Positions 12,501 to 24,500 of a stretch of 64,000 nt of DNA are shown piece by piece (the first letter of the stretch is position 1; each line of letters starts with the position of its first letter). Source of the stretch: Phoronis australis (taxonomy: Eukaryota; Phoronida; Phoronidae); assembly GCA_002633005.1 (NCBI GenBank), contig NMRA01000001.1, positions 1,412,198-1,476,197 of the forward strand, in the 5' to 3' direction. The notes beneath the pieces are model-generated. The model searched no databases. It had not been told where the DNA came from and worked only from the letters and a program-made list of their open reading frames with translations. Both the position numbers and the translations under genes were made by a program.

Positions 12501-15500
12501 CGGAGTAATTTTCGAGGCCCTAAAGTGTAATTGAAGAATAGTTATGTCTAGTTTTCCAATGTAGAGCTGCTAGACGGGGGACAGAATGTAATATCACAAC
12601 ATTTGGAGGCTTTAAAATACAGTCTCCATTTGTTTGACCATTCACAAAGCAAGTTAAGATCAGTCTGCAACCAGGCAGATTCGTCTGGAAGTTTCTTAGG
12701 GTGTCAACAACTGAGGCCATCGGAAAAGTCATTTATCAGTGACGAGCGGACCCAGCACGCTGTCATGAGGAACATCGGCATACACAAACCCTCTGGGGAT
12801 CCACCCAAGAGCACACCAGCATACACGATGACTAAGATAACGATGCAACGGTTGACGCAACTTCCCACATATACCGTATGATCTCAGCTTTAGTAACAAA
12901 CTTCACGAGACATATCAAAGACGGAGGCTACGTCTAAATCACCGCTCTACTATTGTTTCCTTTTGCAAATTCAATGAATTGAGAGGCTTATATCCGAAGG
13001 AGCGTGCTTCTTATGAGCCGGTACCATGATGCCAATTTTGGAAGTACTTGGGAAAGCCTGGTAACGGGAACACGTTCAAAGGCCTCGAAAGCTGGTCAGA
13101 ATTATAACTTTTACTCGACGTGTCAATATTCTTTAGAAGTTCAGCATGCGAAGTTTGGATGCCACAGATTTTCAATTGTGTTCTTGACTCAATTTGAGGA
13201 AACGACTGGCAAGGTTCCGCATGACATTTGCTGGACTCAGTTCAGCCTTTTCCAGTTAGATTGTGACATTCTTGCCAGTATCACCAAGCTAAAGACAACT
13301 GGAATGAGACCATATTTGATTTGCTAAGAATACCTTTAACAAGGATTCAATACGCCTTGGTATCCCTTGGTCTACTTGAAGTAGCACGGTGCTTACCTTT
13401 GTAATAGGAAATGAGATTTTCAACCTCAGCACATTGATTCTTGTAGCATTGAAATGTCACTGGACTGAACCCCTGATATAACCTGGCTCTCCAATTGAAG
13501 TAACTTTTTATGTGACTACTGAAACAAGGTTTGTTACGTTTGCTATAAGTCTTAATTTTGACAGGTATGTGGCATCTCAAATACACTTATATTAAAGTCA
13601 TTTACATTTTGGTCAATGTCTTCAGAGGAGAATATTTTATCCAAGTCTATACCCGACAGCTCTCTCGACATTATATCTCCAAATCACCTTGTTTATAGAA
13701 GTTTCCTTGCACATGTCACTGTCATGTCATGATAATCGGAGTCTCCAACAGGCGGCATGACCTCATTGTAATGGAAAGGTCAATGCATTATGACGACAGA
13801 TCCGTAACTCTGGTGGGCTGATCAACAGGTCGAATACATTGGCATGAAAGGAGAGCATCTAGCAATTTAATTCCTGCCTAGTTGCGAATGTCATCACAGG
13901 AGCAAACTTTATTTCTGACATTTTAAAAAGACTCCATGGCCATAGACAAAGATACTAACTAACTAGAAATGAAGATAAAAAATTCATCCACAAAGGTATA
14001 CAATACTGCAAAAAGTGAAAAATTTAATAAGAAATAAGATCCTACATATCAGTTAATGCGCTCATGTGTTTCCCTACTCTCACTGTACGTTACTGTTGAT
14101 GGGAGGGTTTCTCACCGTTTCCATTAACTAGTAGAGATGTGATCTGGGGTGCAATCGAAACGACGCTGCCATCTTGCTGGGCCATCATGTTGTAACATCC
14201 AGAATTAACATCCCCATAACCTCTACGATCTTTGTACCTTGAATTACAAGAGGGATAGAACGGTGGCTTATAGCTACTAGATTTCCGTGCATAAATACAA
14301 TACCTAACTCGAAGTTTCACGTTAACATGCCATGACTAGTTTGTTTACCACTGTATGATGCACTTTTTCAAAGAGAAGGGTCGCATTCTTCCACTTGGCC
14401 CACTAGCCAGCTTACGGATGCCGCACCGCCAATCTTTGTTCCTGAGTGAGACGCTCCTGACTTAACATTTTAGAAAGACGCTTTCAACATTTTGTTTAAA
14501 GTTGGTTTGAATATTTTAAAAGAAGTAATTTCGTGGAAGGTTAAACAGTGAATATAAGTACAGTTGATGTTAATGATAACCTTTTTAACGTGGAACGTTT
14601 TCGTTCATCAGTGGTTTAAGCCGTACCCTGATCAGATCTCTTTGTTGTTATGATTTAAGTTCCCACATGGGCAGACATGAAACATCTCCGAGGGATATTT
14701 TGAAACGACGGAAATATCCTACGTGATTTTGTGCGGTGAGGCTTTTCTCGAGTTTCTTCCGTCTACAAAAGGCATCCCTAATCTTATCAGTTTTTCACGT
14801 GAATGGTGCTGAGAAAGTCCCTTGAAATTACTTCCACCTCTTCATGTTATGTTATCTTGCTGGAAAAATCCCTTAAGTATCCAAAACACATAGATATACT
14901 CAATGAAAATAGCATTTTTGATTCTGATCTGTGGATTTTTGAAAACGCATGCGGTGATGTGGCATCTTGTTGTCCACTTATTCAAAAAAATCATCTATTC
15001 AGAGCTGAAATGTGTAGAGATTGTTCTTTTTGGACCAGGTCACAAAATGAGTCAGATGCAAATTAGAAACGATTCTGGTATTTTTGGCTTAATATTGGAT
15101 CGTGAAGTTTTGGAAAGTGTTGTGTGATAATTAGTCGAGGTATGGGCCTGCTCTGTAAAGCCTACACAAACTGGACTATACGTACCTCCACAGTCCTGAC
15201 AAAATACTTTCGAACAAGTCGACGGACATCTCCGTACGAGACCAATCTTGAGCCATCATAACAAATTCTTTCTCAAATGTGGCGTTGTGAGATTCCTTAA
15301 ATGAAATAAATGATAGAATAATCAAGTGGGTGGTTGATTCATTTTATTTAAGTTTAATTCAGTTTTTATTTATTTTCAAAGTGACACTGGTTCCATGCGT
15401 TAGCACCTAATAGTATTCTCACTTAGAAGAAAAATAAAACCAAATGGAAGATGAAGAATAAGAAGGAATGAGGAGAAGAGAAAGAGGAAGGAAATGAAGA

Positions 15501-18500
15501 AAAGGAAGGACACACAGAAGAAGAAGAAGAGACAGGAGAACGAGAGGTAGAAGATAAAGAGGAAAATAAACAGAAGCAGAATAAGAGACGAAAAGAAAAG
15601 ATAGAAGGCAGTAATAAAAGACGATACAGGTGAAGAAGAAATAGAAGAACAGGCACGCGAAGAAGATACAGGAGAAGAAGAGATAGGAAAAAATGAATCC
15701 GAAGAGGATGACAATAAAGAGGCTGAAGAGGACGTGACATACAAAGAAGTGACAGAGGAAGATGAGGTAGAAGGAGAAGCAAAAGAAGAAGAAGATACAG
15801 AGGAAGAACAAGCAGAAGAAGAAGAGGCAAAAGAAGAAGGGGCAGAGTAAAAGTTAGAAGAAGCAAAGCTAAAAGAAGAAGAGACAGAAGAGAAAGTGGT
15901 AGAAAAAGAAAAGGCTGAAGAAGAAAAATAAAGAGGAGGGAATGAAGGATAAATGACAGCGCCTTACAAAACCGAAAGCATGTAGATCTAATGATGTAAG
16001 GAATACCAGTAGAACATGCCGCCAAGATGATGATAAAAGGTTCCCAGTGATCGTGTGTTAAATTTCAGAATATTTTTGATTGATAAGTAAGCTGGTCAAA
16101 TAAATGGAGATCACAAGATCCGACTTCAAAAAGGGTGCCTTTACGAGCCAAGTATCGTCGCAGAAAACAAGCAAACAAGGCGTCAGTAGGTAAAGGATAA
16201 ATTCTTAAAAACTCTGTGCAGATTTAATTAAATCATGTCATGTAAATTAAATTTGGGTTGACGAAACAAGTTAAACAAGGGAACAACGACTTCATCTCTG
16301 TCCATAATGTATGTCGTGTAAAATGTGAGTTGCAAAGTCTCCGTTTTGAAATTACCTCGAAACAACGGTTTTTCGAGATAGTTACATGTGAGGGTTCAAG
16401 AGAATATGGAAAAGGAATAATTAGTTCGCATAAAAAACACCCGTATCATATATGTGCTTTACCCAATTATATGTCTCTTCCGGGTCCAACACAATCAATG
16501 CACCATAGAGGCCGTCGTACCTTTGGGGTCCTAAGTGAGAATGATACCAGTGGGTGCCCTTGGGAGAGGCGATAAATCTGTAGATCGTAAAAGCAAAGTA
16601 GTTTATTATGCACGGTTTCATGGCAAAGCACGAGCAATGATAGTGGAGTTTATGAATCTCCAAAATAAACTTGTTCAGCATATTTCAGTGTAGGTCTGTC
16701 TGTCTCTCTCTTAACTGAGCCTAAATAGTTTCAAAAATAGGCACAACACAGCTAACCAAATAAAAAACAAGGAAAAAGTAGCCCTTTAACTTCGACTTTA
16801 CCTGTATGTGAACGTTTCACCCGGACTGATAGGACATTGCGTAATCTTTGGTACACCGTCCATCCATGGGGTTCCCTTCTGCACTATGCCATGCCAATGA
16901 ATGGTTACACTCTCAGTCAGTAATGTATTTGTTACATGAACGACAACCTGAAATTTTGTATTGATGGTATGAACCTCACAGTATCTTATTCATAAACAAC
17001 AAATTTTCGGTGTAAGTTGTTGCAAATGAGTCGTAGACTAGGGCAAAATATCCGCTATATTTTAAACTTATATCTTGACGCTTTTGTTATTATATGTAAT
17101 GCTGAAAAGTTAATGTCCAAGGCGCGCAAAGTGTCTTCTCAGCATTAGGCGGCAAATGTTTAATGGATTCTAAAAAGCGTGAAGGTGATTTGCGTTCCGT
17201 AGACGCAAAAGCCCAATATCACGCAAGACTTCGCGAAATATCGTCATGCATTTCAAGCGAAGCGCGTGATCACGGTAGTTTCCTTTGCGAGATCCTTGCG
17301 CCTGTGCGGTATTTTTCTAGTACACCAGAAGGAAGCTGATTCGCCGTAAAATGTAACAAGTTCGTAAAATGTAACACTGAACTGTTACATTTTACGTAGC
17401 TAAGCCTCTCTTAAAATGCAACAAGTTGTTACATTTTACGTAGTTGTTACATTTTACGTCGAATGAACATGCGAGAAATGTAGGCCTACCATTGTTACAT
17501 TTTACGAAACCAACGTCATATTACAAAGAAAATGAACAAAATCAAGAACAGTTGGCATCTGACATTGCCGTGGGGTACTCGAGTATTTTTGGATGAGGGG
17601 TGCCGCACAAAAATCTGGATATCCACCGTTTACAGAGTGTGTTCGGGCAAAAAGTGACCCATTTAGAGACTAATTTTGTGTAACAATTCGCATTTTCACA
17701 CAGTTCTGTTCCAGAAATTCAGAAAGGCGCACTTTCAGACAGTGTTTTGACGAAAATGGTACCATCTTGTAAACCTCTTCTATGAGAATGCACTCCGGGC
17801 TGACACGGCATGAATCTAGATATCCATTATCATTTTTATTACAATAACATTACTATTTCTACTACTGTTGTTATTACTACCATTAATACGATTATTGTTG
17901 TTACTGCTACTACTACTTCCACTACTATTACTCGTTATCGGTATCGTTATTATTATTATCACCATCACCATCACCATCACCATCATTATCATTATTATTA
18001 CTGTTTTTGAATTTATTTAACGAGGACACAGTGCAATATACATAATAAATGTTTTAGCAAAGTGCTCTACATCATTGTCCTCTAAGATTTTAAAATCATC
18101 TCATTAATGGTTCATCGTTTTCACCGAGCAATGGACAGCGAGTGCTACTTCAAAAGGATTTTAAAGGGATGCCTACAGGCTGTATGTTCAGCGTTAACGA
18201 TATTGTGAGAAACGCCTTGATAGATGTGGATGCAAAGTAGGCCTACTTTTGGAAACAAGAGGTTGAGATTTAAAATCTTGTGTAGACGTGCGCTATTGAT
18301 TATTTCTGAGCTATCGTCAAGCACGGTATTGTTTGTAAATATAACTATATGCTTCTGTAGTTTGCCACGAAGAACTGAATTCAGACTGTAATCTTTTACA
18401 TCTAAAAGTGAGGATACCCTCCGTGTTATCATTTCTGTCTCCTGTTGAAAACATTTCCTTTTAAAAGAACTGGGGCTGGCTCCACGATGATGTGTAAGTT

Positions 18501-21500
18501 CAAAAATTGCTTTAAGTTGAACTCTGGAGGAAAACAATTTTCGAGAACTAACGACAAGTCGGCTATGGTTGCAGTTGCCGGGTAAATAGAATAGCTGGTA
18601 ACGGACATACATGTACAAAACACGCAATAATTTTATGTGGAACGGGTCCCAATATTCTTATAAGAACACTATGATTTAACTGGGTGATTTGAACTAGGTT
18701 TCGTTGAAACTGAGTTGTATGGAACAAAAACGGCCAACGTCGAAGTCAGCGATGTTTAATATGCGTTTTTATGCGATGTAGCAAAAGGGTTAATAGAAAG
18801 GTTTCGCAAAGCGACGTGAACGTGAACTGTCAAGCATATATAATGGGGCTATTCGGAGAATTCTCCTCGCGGTGTCGCTGCTGTACTAGTGGTGATTGAA
18901 TTGCGCATGCGTGGCTGTCTGCATGTAAACAACTGGAAAAAGATGGAATTGTTATCAAAATACGTCGTCGCGCTAAGCCTTATTACTGCTAATTTCCCTG
19001 GTGCAAGTCTTCGACAGGTGGCCACAAATTCCCAAAAGACCTAAGGTTACTATATTCGTGGACAATTGCGGTCAAAAGGGTCAACTAATTGACAAAAAGT
19101 GTGTGGATCCTGAAGCCCCGTGTGTGCTCTATGACTAAACAGTTCCATTCGGAGACTACACAACATTACTTGGTAAGTTTTTAGCAATCAGTTTCTATCA
19201 ACATCGTTCGGTGATGTTATCCCCACCAGTCACCCCACTGAATAACAGTTTCATTGAGTGGAACTAAGTGTTTCTTTTTGGAAACTCACCCGATGCCGGG
19301 TAGGCTAGCAGCACATATTCATATTGGCCTGGGTGGGACAGTGCTCACAAAATAAGAGGTGTATGGTACGTGATGCACAGAAGTCAAGAGTGACTTTTTC
19401 ACAGCAGTTTCTCTTCAAAACTATGCTGTTTCCAATAAAATTCTCTAGATGAGTGAGTTTCCTTATTTTATCGTGGACCCCACCCCCAGGACCACCAGCT
19501 CAGTTATCGAATTAACATGAATAAGCCTTAATTCAGTAAATGTCGTAACATTGCATTGGAAAAAAATTGACACCTAGAATGAATTTTACTTGTTGAGATC
19601 AGAAGCACATTTTAAGTGTCATGAAAAATACACATTGTTAAATCACTTTTAGCCTGTTTCACATATTTTTATGCAGATATTAAATAAGACTTGGGTACAA
19701 AGGTTATTAGTTTCTACACATAAACATGAAGATGAAATGTCAAGTATGTTCTGCCTTACAAAAGTAGTTTTGTCTTGCCTTTTCTTTTACAATTTGCTAA
19801 TATTTCTATTCTGTTACAGGCAAGAAAAAACAACTGAAACCAACCGCCTGACCATCTATTTCACCGTTGGACAAAGTGAAAAGCAATCCTTCAGCAATAA
19901 CCTGAGAGAATTGAATGTAATTCAGTAATTCAGCACCTGATATGCCTGATTATGGACTCCCTCGCAATGTTGTTTCTTTCTGTGCTTTTTCAGTTTGCCA
20001 TTTGTTTTTAAATACACTGATAATTGTTTATTCTCGAATCTTGTGCATAGCAGCTAGCTACAATTGAAAACATACAATAAGACAATCGATGCAGTCACTG
20101 AATGTCATTTCCCCATAATCTGTACCAAATTGAAAAGTTTTTACCAATAGTATAAAGCCTTTCTTCTGAAAGGAAAATTTAATGTCACTCAGCTTTTGGC
20201 TTTCATTTCACTGGGTTCTAGTTTCAATGGCCTATAGAAGCGCTTGTAAAAAAGGTCCAGTTTCAACACGTGGCTTTCTTTCATGTAACCTCATTCAGCC
20301 TCAATAACATCCACAATTAGACCCTTGAAGGTAAACACAGCAGCATATCACTTGAATCGTTTTGAGCCCAAAATCAGACTCTGAACTAGACCAGAGTGTG
20401 ACTAGGTCTTCTTTAGCTTCAGTCCCTCATGTTTCTTCCAGGAAAGGAAATAAGCTATTGTCCACACATGACTCATTGCCTATGAAAGGGCATCCTCACC
20501 AACAAGGCTTATTTGTGTAGCAGTCAGATATAGTTCGTCTGGATACACAGACACTCCACTGGCACATTGTCTTATGGTAACTTAGTACTGCGATTCACAT
20601 TTCTCCAGGGCCACTGACTTGCACATTGTGCCATGCAGCACTGCTGGTGTGTGGAAGTGCTGTGGGAAGAGAACGGAGTAACAAAGCTTTGCTATGATAC
20701 TGCTTGAAGTGGTCTTAAAATGTCACTGCATCTGGAACAAATATTGAAATATGAATAATTAAGTACTCCAGATTGGATCAAAAATGTTATCCCTGTTTTT
20801 CAAAAATATATGGTGATTGGTCTACAGTTTCACATAAAAGTAAATAATTACTATTTTCAGAAACCAAGGGTGTATATAATGAGTATTGCATAAAACTGTG
20901 TCTTTATTTTTTATCCCTAGCCATAACAATTCTTTAAACGCATCACTTGTCTGTAAAATGTACAAGTTTTTTGAGACAACTTCAAACCTTTGTTACCCAT
21001 TTTCAAGCCTTTTTAATTTTGATACTTTCAGCAATTTTAAACTCAGATTACAGGTTCATAGGTCTGTCAAGCATACTTCTAGCCTAAGGTTGAGGGAACC
21101 GTTTTTCTTCTAATAGAAGATATGAAGACTTGGGTCATTTAAAAAGGATGGATAATCTTTCTGTTGTTTAAGAGTAATTACAAATCGTAAGGCACCACCA
21201 AAAATGCAATTTTCACAAAAATGGCAGTCATTTGAATTTATAACGACTTGCAACAATTCAAGGCATGAGTTAAGACTATTCAGTCACTGTGAATTCGGAA
21301 AATGTAATATATTTTCGTGGTTTTACAATTGATACAACTAGCAAAACAGCATATCTCCTCTGCACGGTACAAGCCTTCAAACCTAAAAACCAAAGGTTAC
21401 GTGAAAACTGACGTGATAGATTTCCATTTCAACGTGTAACAGATTGCCAGAAGACATATGATAGGGAGTAAACAAATAGTCTAATGCAATGGATATTTAT

Positions 21501-24500
21501 CACTCACGTACCCTTTACCATTGGCATTGGATTGTAATCTTAACTCATTAACCTGTATCGAGTTGACAGCATAAACATTCAGCATTGATTGATGTAACTA
21601 TCACTGATAAACTTTTAGAAATCATTCCAAACAATAATAATACTTTGATGTACGAAAGATCCCGATTGCTACGTCAAGTATCGTATCACATATCACAACA
21701 TATAAGATTAACCAGACTCTGGCTGGCCACTGACTGCCGCGAAGTCGACATCGGCGAGTGCCTCAGTTAACAGGCATCGGTAGAATAATCATGGAATAAT
21801 CGTAAAAATAATCACAAACCTTACCTTTGTATGAGGTCGTGCTTACTTCCTCTCATAGAAGCACCCTTTTTACGCAATCTCAGATTCAGTTGGCACGGCT
21901 GCAAGCCATTTCACCATGTATTTAAAGGGCTCGCGATATCGAGGCTGTTAATCTATCACCACTAGTACACGCACGCCCTCTAGTTATTGTAGATTTTCCG
22001 AATAGCCCCATTGCGCGTGGCGGTTCACGTTACGGTAAGAAAAATGGGTTTCGCAACATCTAAATTTTTACGTGACCGTGAACCTAATAACTGAGCTCAG
22101 GGTGTCCAGTTATCGTAGTACAGTATCCGCTAGATCACAAACTATTTACAAATCGCTTTGCCAATGTAACTGCTTTAATTTTCAAGTGTCAAATTCGGAA
22201 CCCGGCGCATTCGTAACAGAAATATGGCTATGTATAGGCTCTCCCGCGATATCTCACGCGACCGGCAGTGGCGCTGCGCACTACGAATCCGTTTCCGTCG
22301 TCTGCTCCACTGTGCAATGACGAAAATTTACTTCATTTTTTAAAGAAAATGGAACCTGAGTGACGATGAAAAAAACAGAAGCTGCTGGTAAGATGTGAAT
22401 TTTAACCGAAGCCTTAGTGAATCACTCAGAAACTCATAATTCTCTCTTTGTCAAACCTTAACTTAAGACAATTTTGAAAGCAATCCCGTCATTATTGCCA
22501 ACACGAAAAACGGATTTGGTCTTTTGGGCATTTGAAGACTATTTTAAATACATCAAATTTGTTAAGAACCGATTGCACAAAATATAAAACGTGTATTAAG
22601 CATTACAAAAAGAAGTAGGTTTCGCGCGCAAACGCTGTGGACCATCAGTGGCGGATCTAGGATTTCACAAAGGGGGGCCCCAACATTTTGTCCGGCTGTA
22701 AGCACTTGCACAAACTGAACCACAATTGTAGATGCGCATAGCACCGAATGGGGGGGAGGAACTTTTTCTGTTTTTACCTCTAAAAATCAAGCATTTTCCT
22801 TAATTCCTGAGGTATTATCCAAGAAAAAAGGCAAACAAAAACCGGAGAACGTGTCAAACTGAAAAAACTGCAAGTACCAATGATTCGAACTCACGACCTG
22901 GCGGATAGAGCGCGCGTACGTTACCACTACACCACCGCGATTGCACTACTACTAAGAGACCTACTTGTTTATGGTCCACAGCGTACCCATATACCCTGTG
23001 ATGTGCCTGTGTCAGGCTTATAAATAGGCCTAGCGGAACTCTTGTAAAGCGTGGTTTCTTTGGCTACCTACTACCAGGAAGACCTCACAGGCGGTAATGC
23101 ATTCGTGCTACTCCGTAACCAAACACAAAACCTACTGTCAATCTTCTATTTTTTCACAATATGACAGAATCCATGTTTTTCACATTGTTGCTTTTGTCAC
23201 TGACATGATTTTGAGCAGCTGATCTGTATTTTCGTTGTATTAGAATCTATATGTAATGCGTATTTATCAAGACAAATTACATGTAAGTCATGCTTTCAAT
23301 CCTGAAATGTCAGTTGGCCCAAGAAGAGCAATCGCGGCTAATTCGATGAAAACTTTTTCTGCGCCACTGAAGCGGGATGCGCTCCCAAACTTACCTCTGG
23401 GCCTCGGTCAAGATATCAACGCTCTTTTATTGCTTTTGTTTTGGAATCTTAAATCCTTTCAGAAGAGTTACAATCAGTGCAGGAAACAACTGCTGCTCTT
23501 GTTCTGTTTTTGTGAAGACAGGTAAAGGGTCCCCTTTTAGAGAGAACCTCGATGGTCGATGAAATCAGTTGTCACACTTGTCCTGTTTTGTTGTAATTAA
23601 TATCCTCCCAAATAATGGAATTGGTCACTGCTCTTTTCTTGTATGCGGAGTAGTAATAGTATATTATCCTGCTAAAGCCCCGATGATTATATCTGGGTAG
23701 AGTTCAGTAACGCTAGGACCTACGATGGGACCTCGCTAAAATCTAGCCAAAATCATGTGTTTTCATTAAAATACACGCCAGTATCTCATGAAATCTCGCA
23801 AAGTCTTGTTTTTCAGCGAGATCCTAATGTTACTGAACTCTACCCAAATGTTACTCTAATATCTTTTTTTGTAATTATATTTTTTGTAAAAGAGGCCATA
23901 GATGATGGCATCAATTGCTGCTATGTTGTAATAGTATTTTGTTTGTTTTTTCATTATTGATCCTTTCATTTCAAGGAGGTCGTTTTATTATGGGGACACG
24001 GATCCATGGAATGGATAGCTATTCTTTTCACGTTTTCCATTCAGAAGGGGTTCCCGATGATGAATGAAATCAATTTTCACACTTTTCCTGTTTTCGCAAT
24101 TACATATCCTTTCATATTTTAAAAGAGCCTTCTGGGAAGGGAGACCGGGCCGAGTGCTTCTATTGCCTCCGTATCAATTCAACTTTAAGGTTGAAGCAAT
24201 TTTACGACAGTTTCTAAGATCAGGTGTCAAGTGGAGCCCCTGAATTTTTAATGGGAGGTATGTTATACCTGTGTCCCAACGTCAACCACAATGCTGGGTC
24301 CGGGAATTCCGCCGTTGATGGTGAGAATGCGACGATGAGACCCGTCCCCTATTACAACGGACTGTTCTTCTGAAAAAAGAAGGTCAGCTCTGTATTACTA
24401 TCATAAAATTGCTTTCTTACTTCTCCTTACGTTGATAGTATGTCATTTTCGATACCAACACGAATACCTGAACCATCAAGAAAACGCTTCAGAGTTCATT

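Noticed and set aside
15400-16025. Overlapping minus-strand frames of 114, 130 and 200 codons, Leu/Ser/Phe-rich
   Set aside because: They are translations of a polypurine/polypyrimidine tract in all three frames; composition alone explains their length.
17345-17506. CRISPR array
   Set aside because: The repeated 13-mers occur in both orientations with irregular spacing, and the genome is clearly animal.
18943-19172. Intact NPC2/ML-domain protein
   Set aside because: A signal peptide and three cysteines are suggestive, but cysteine spacing is wrong, a frame change and an internal stop intervene, and no later ML strands follow.
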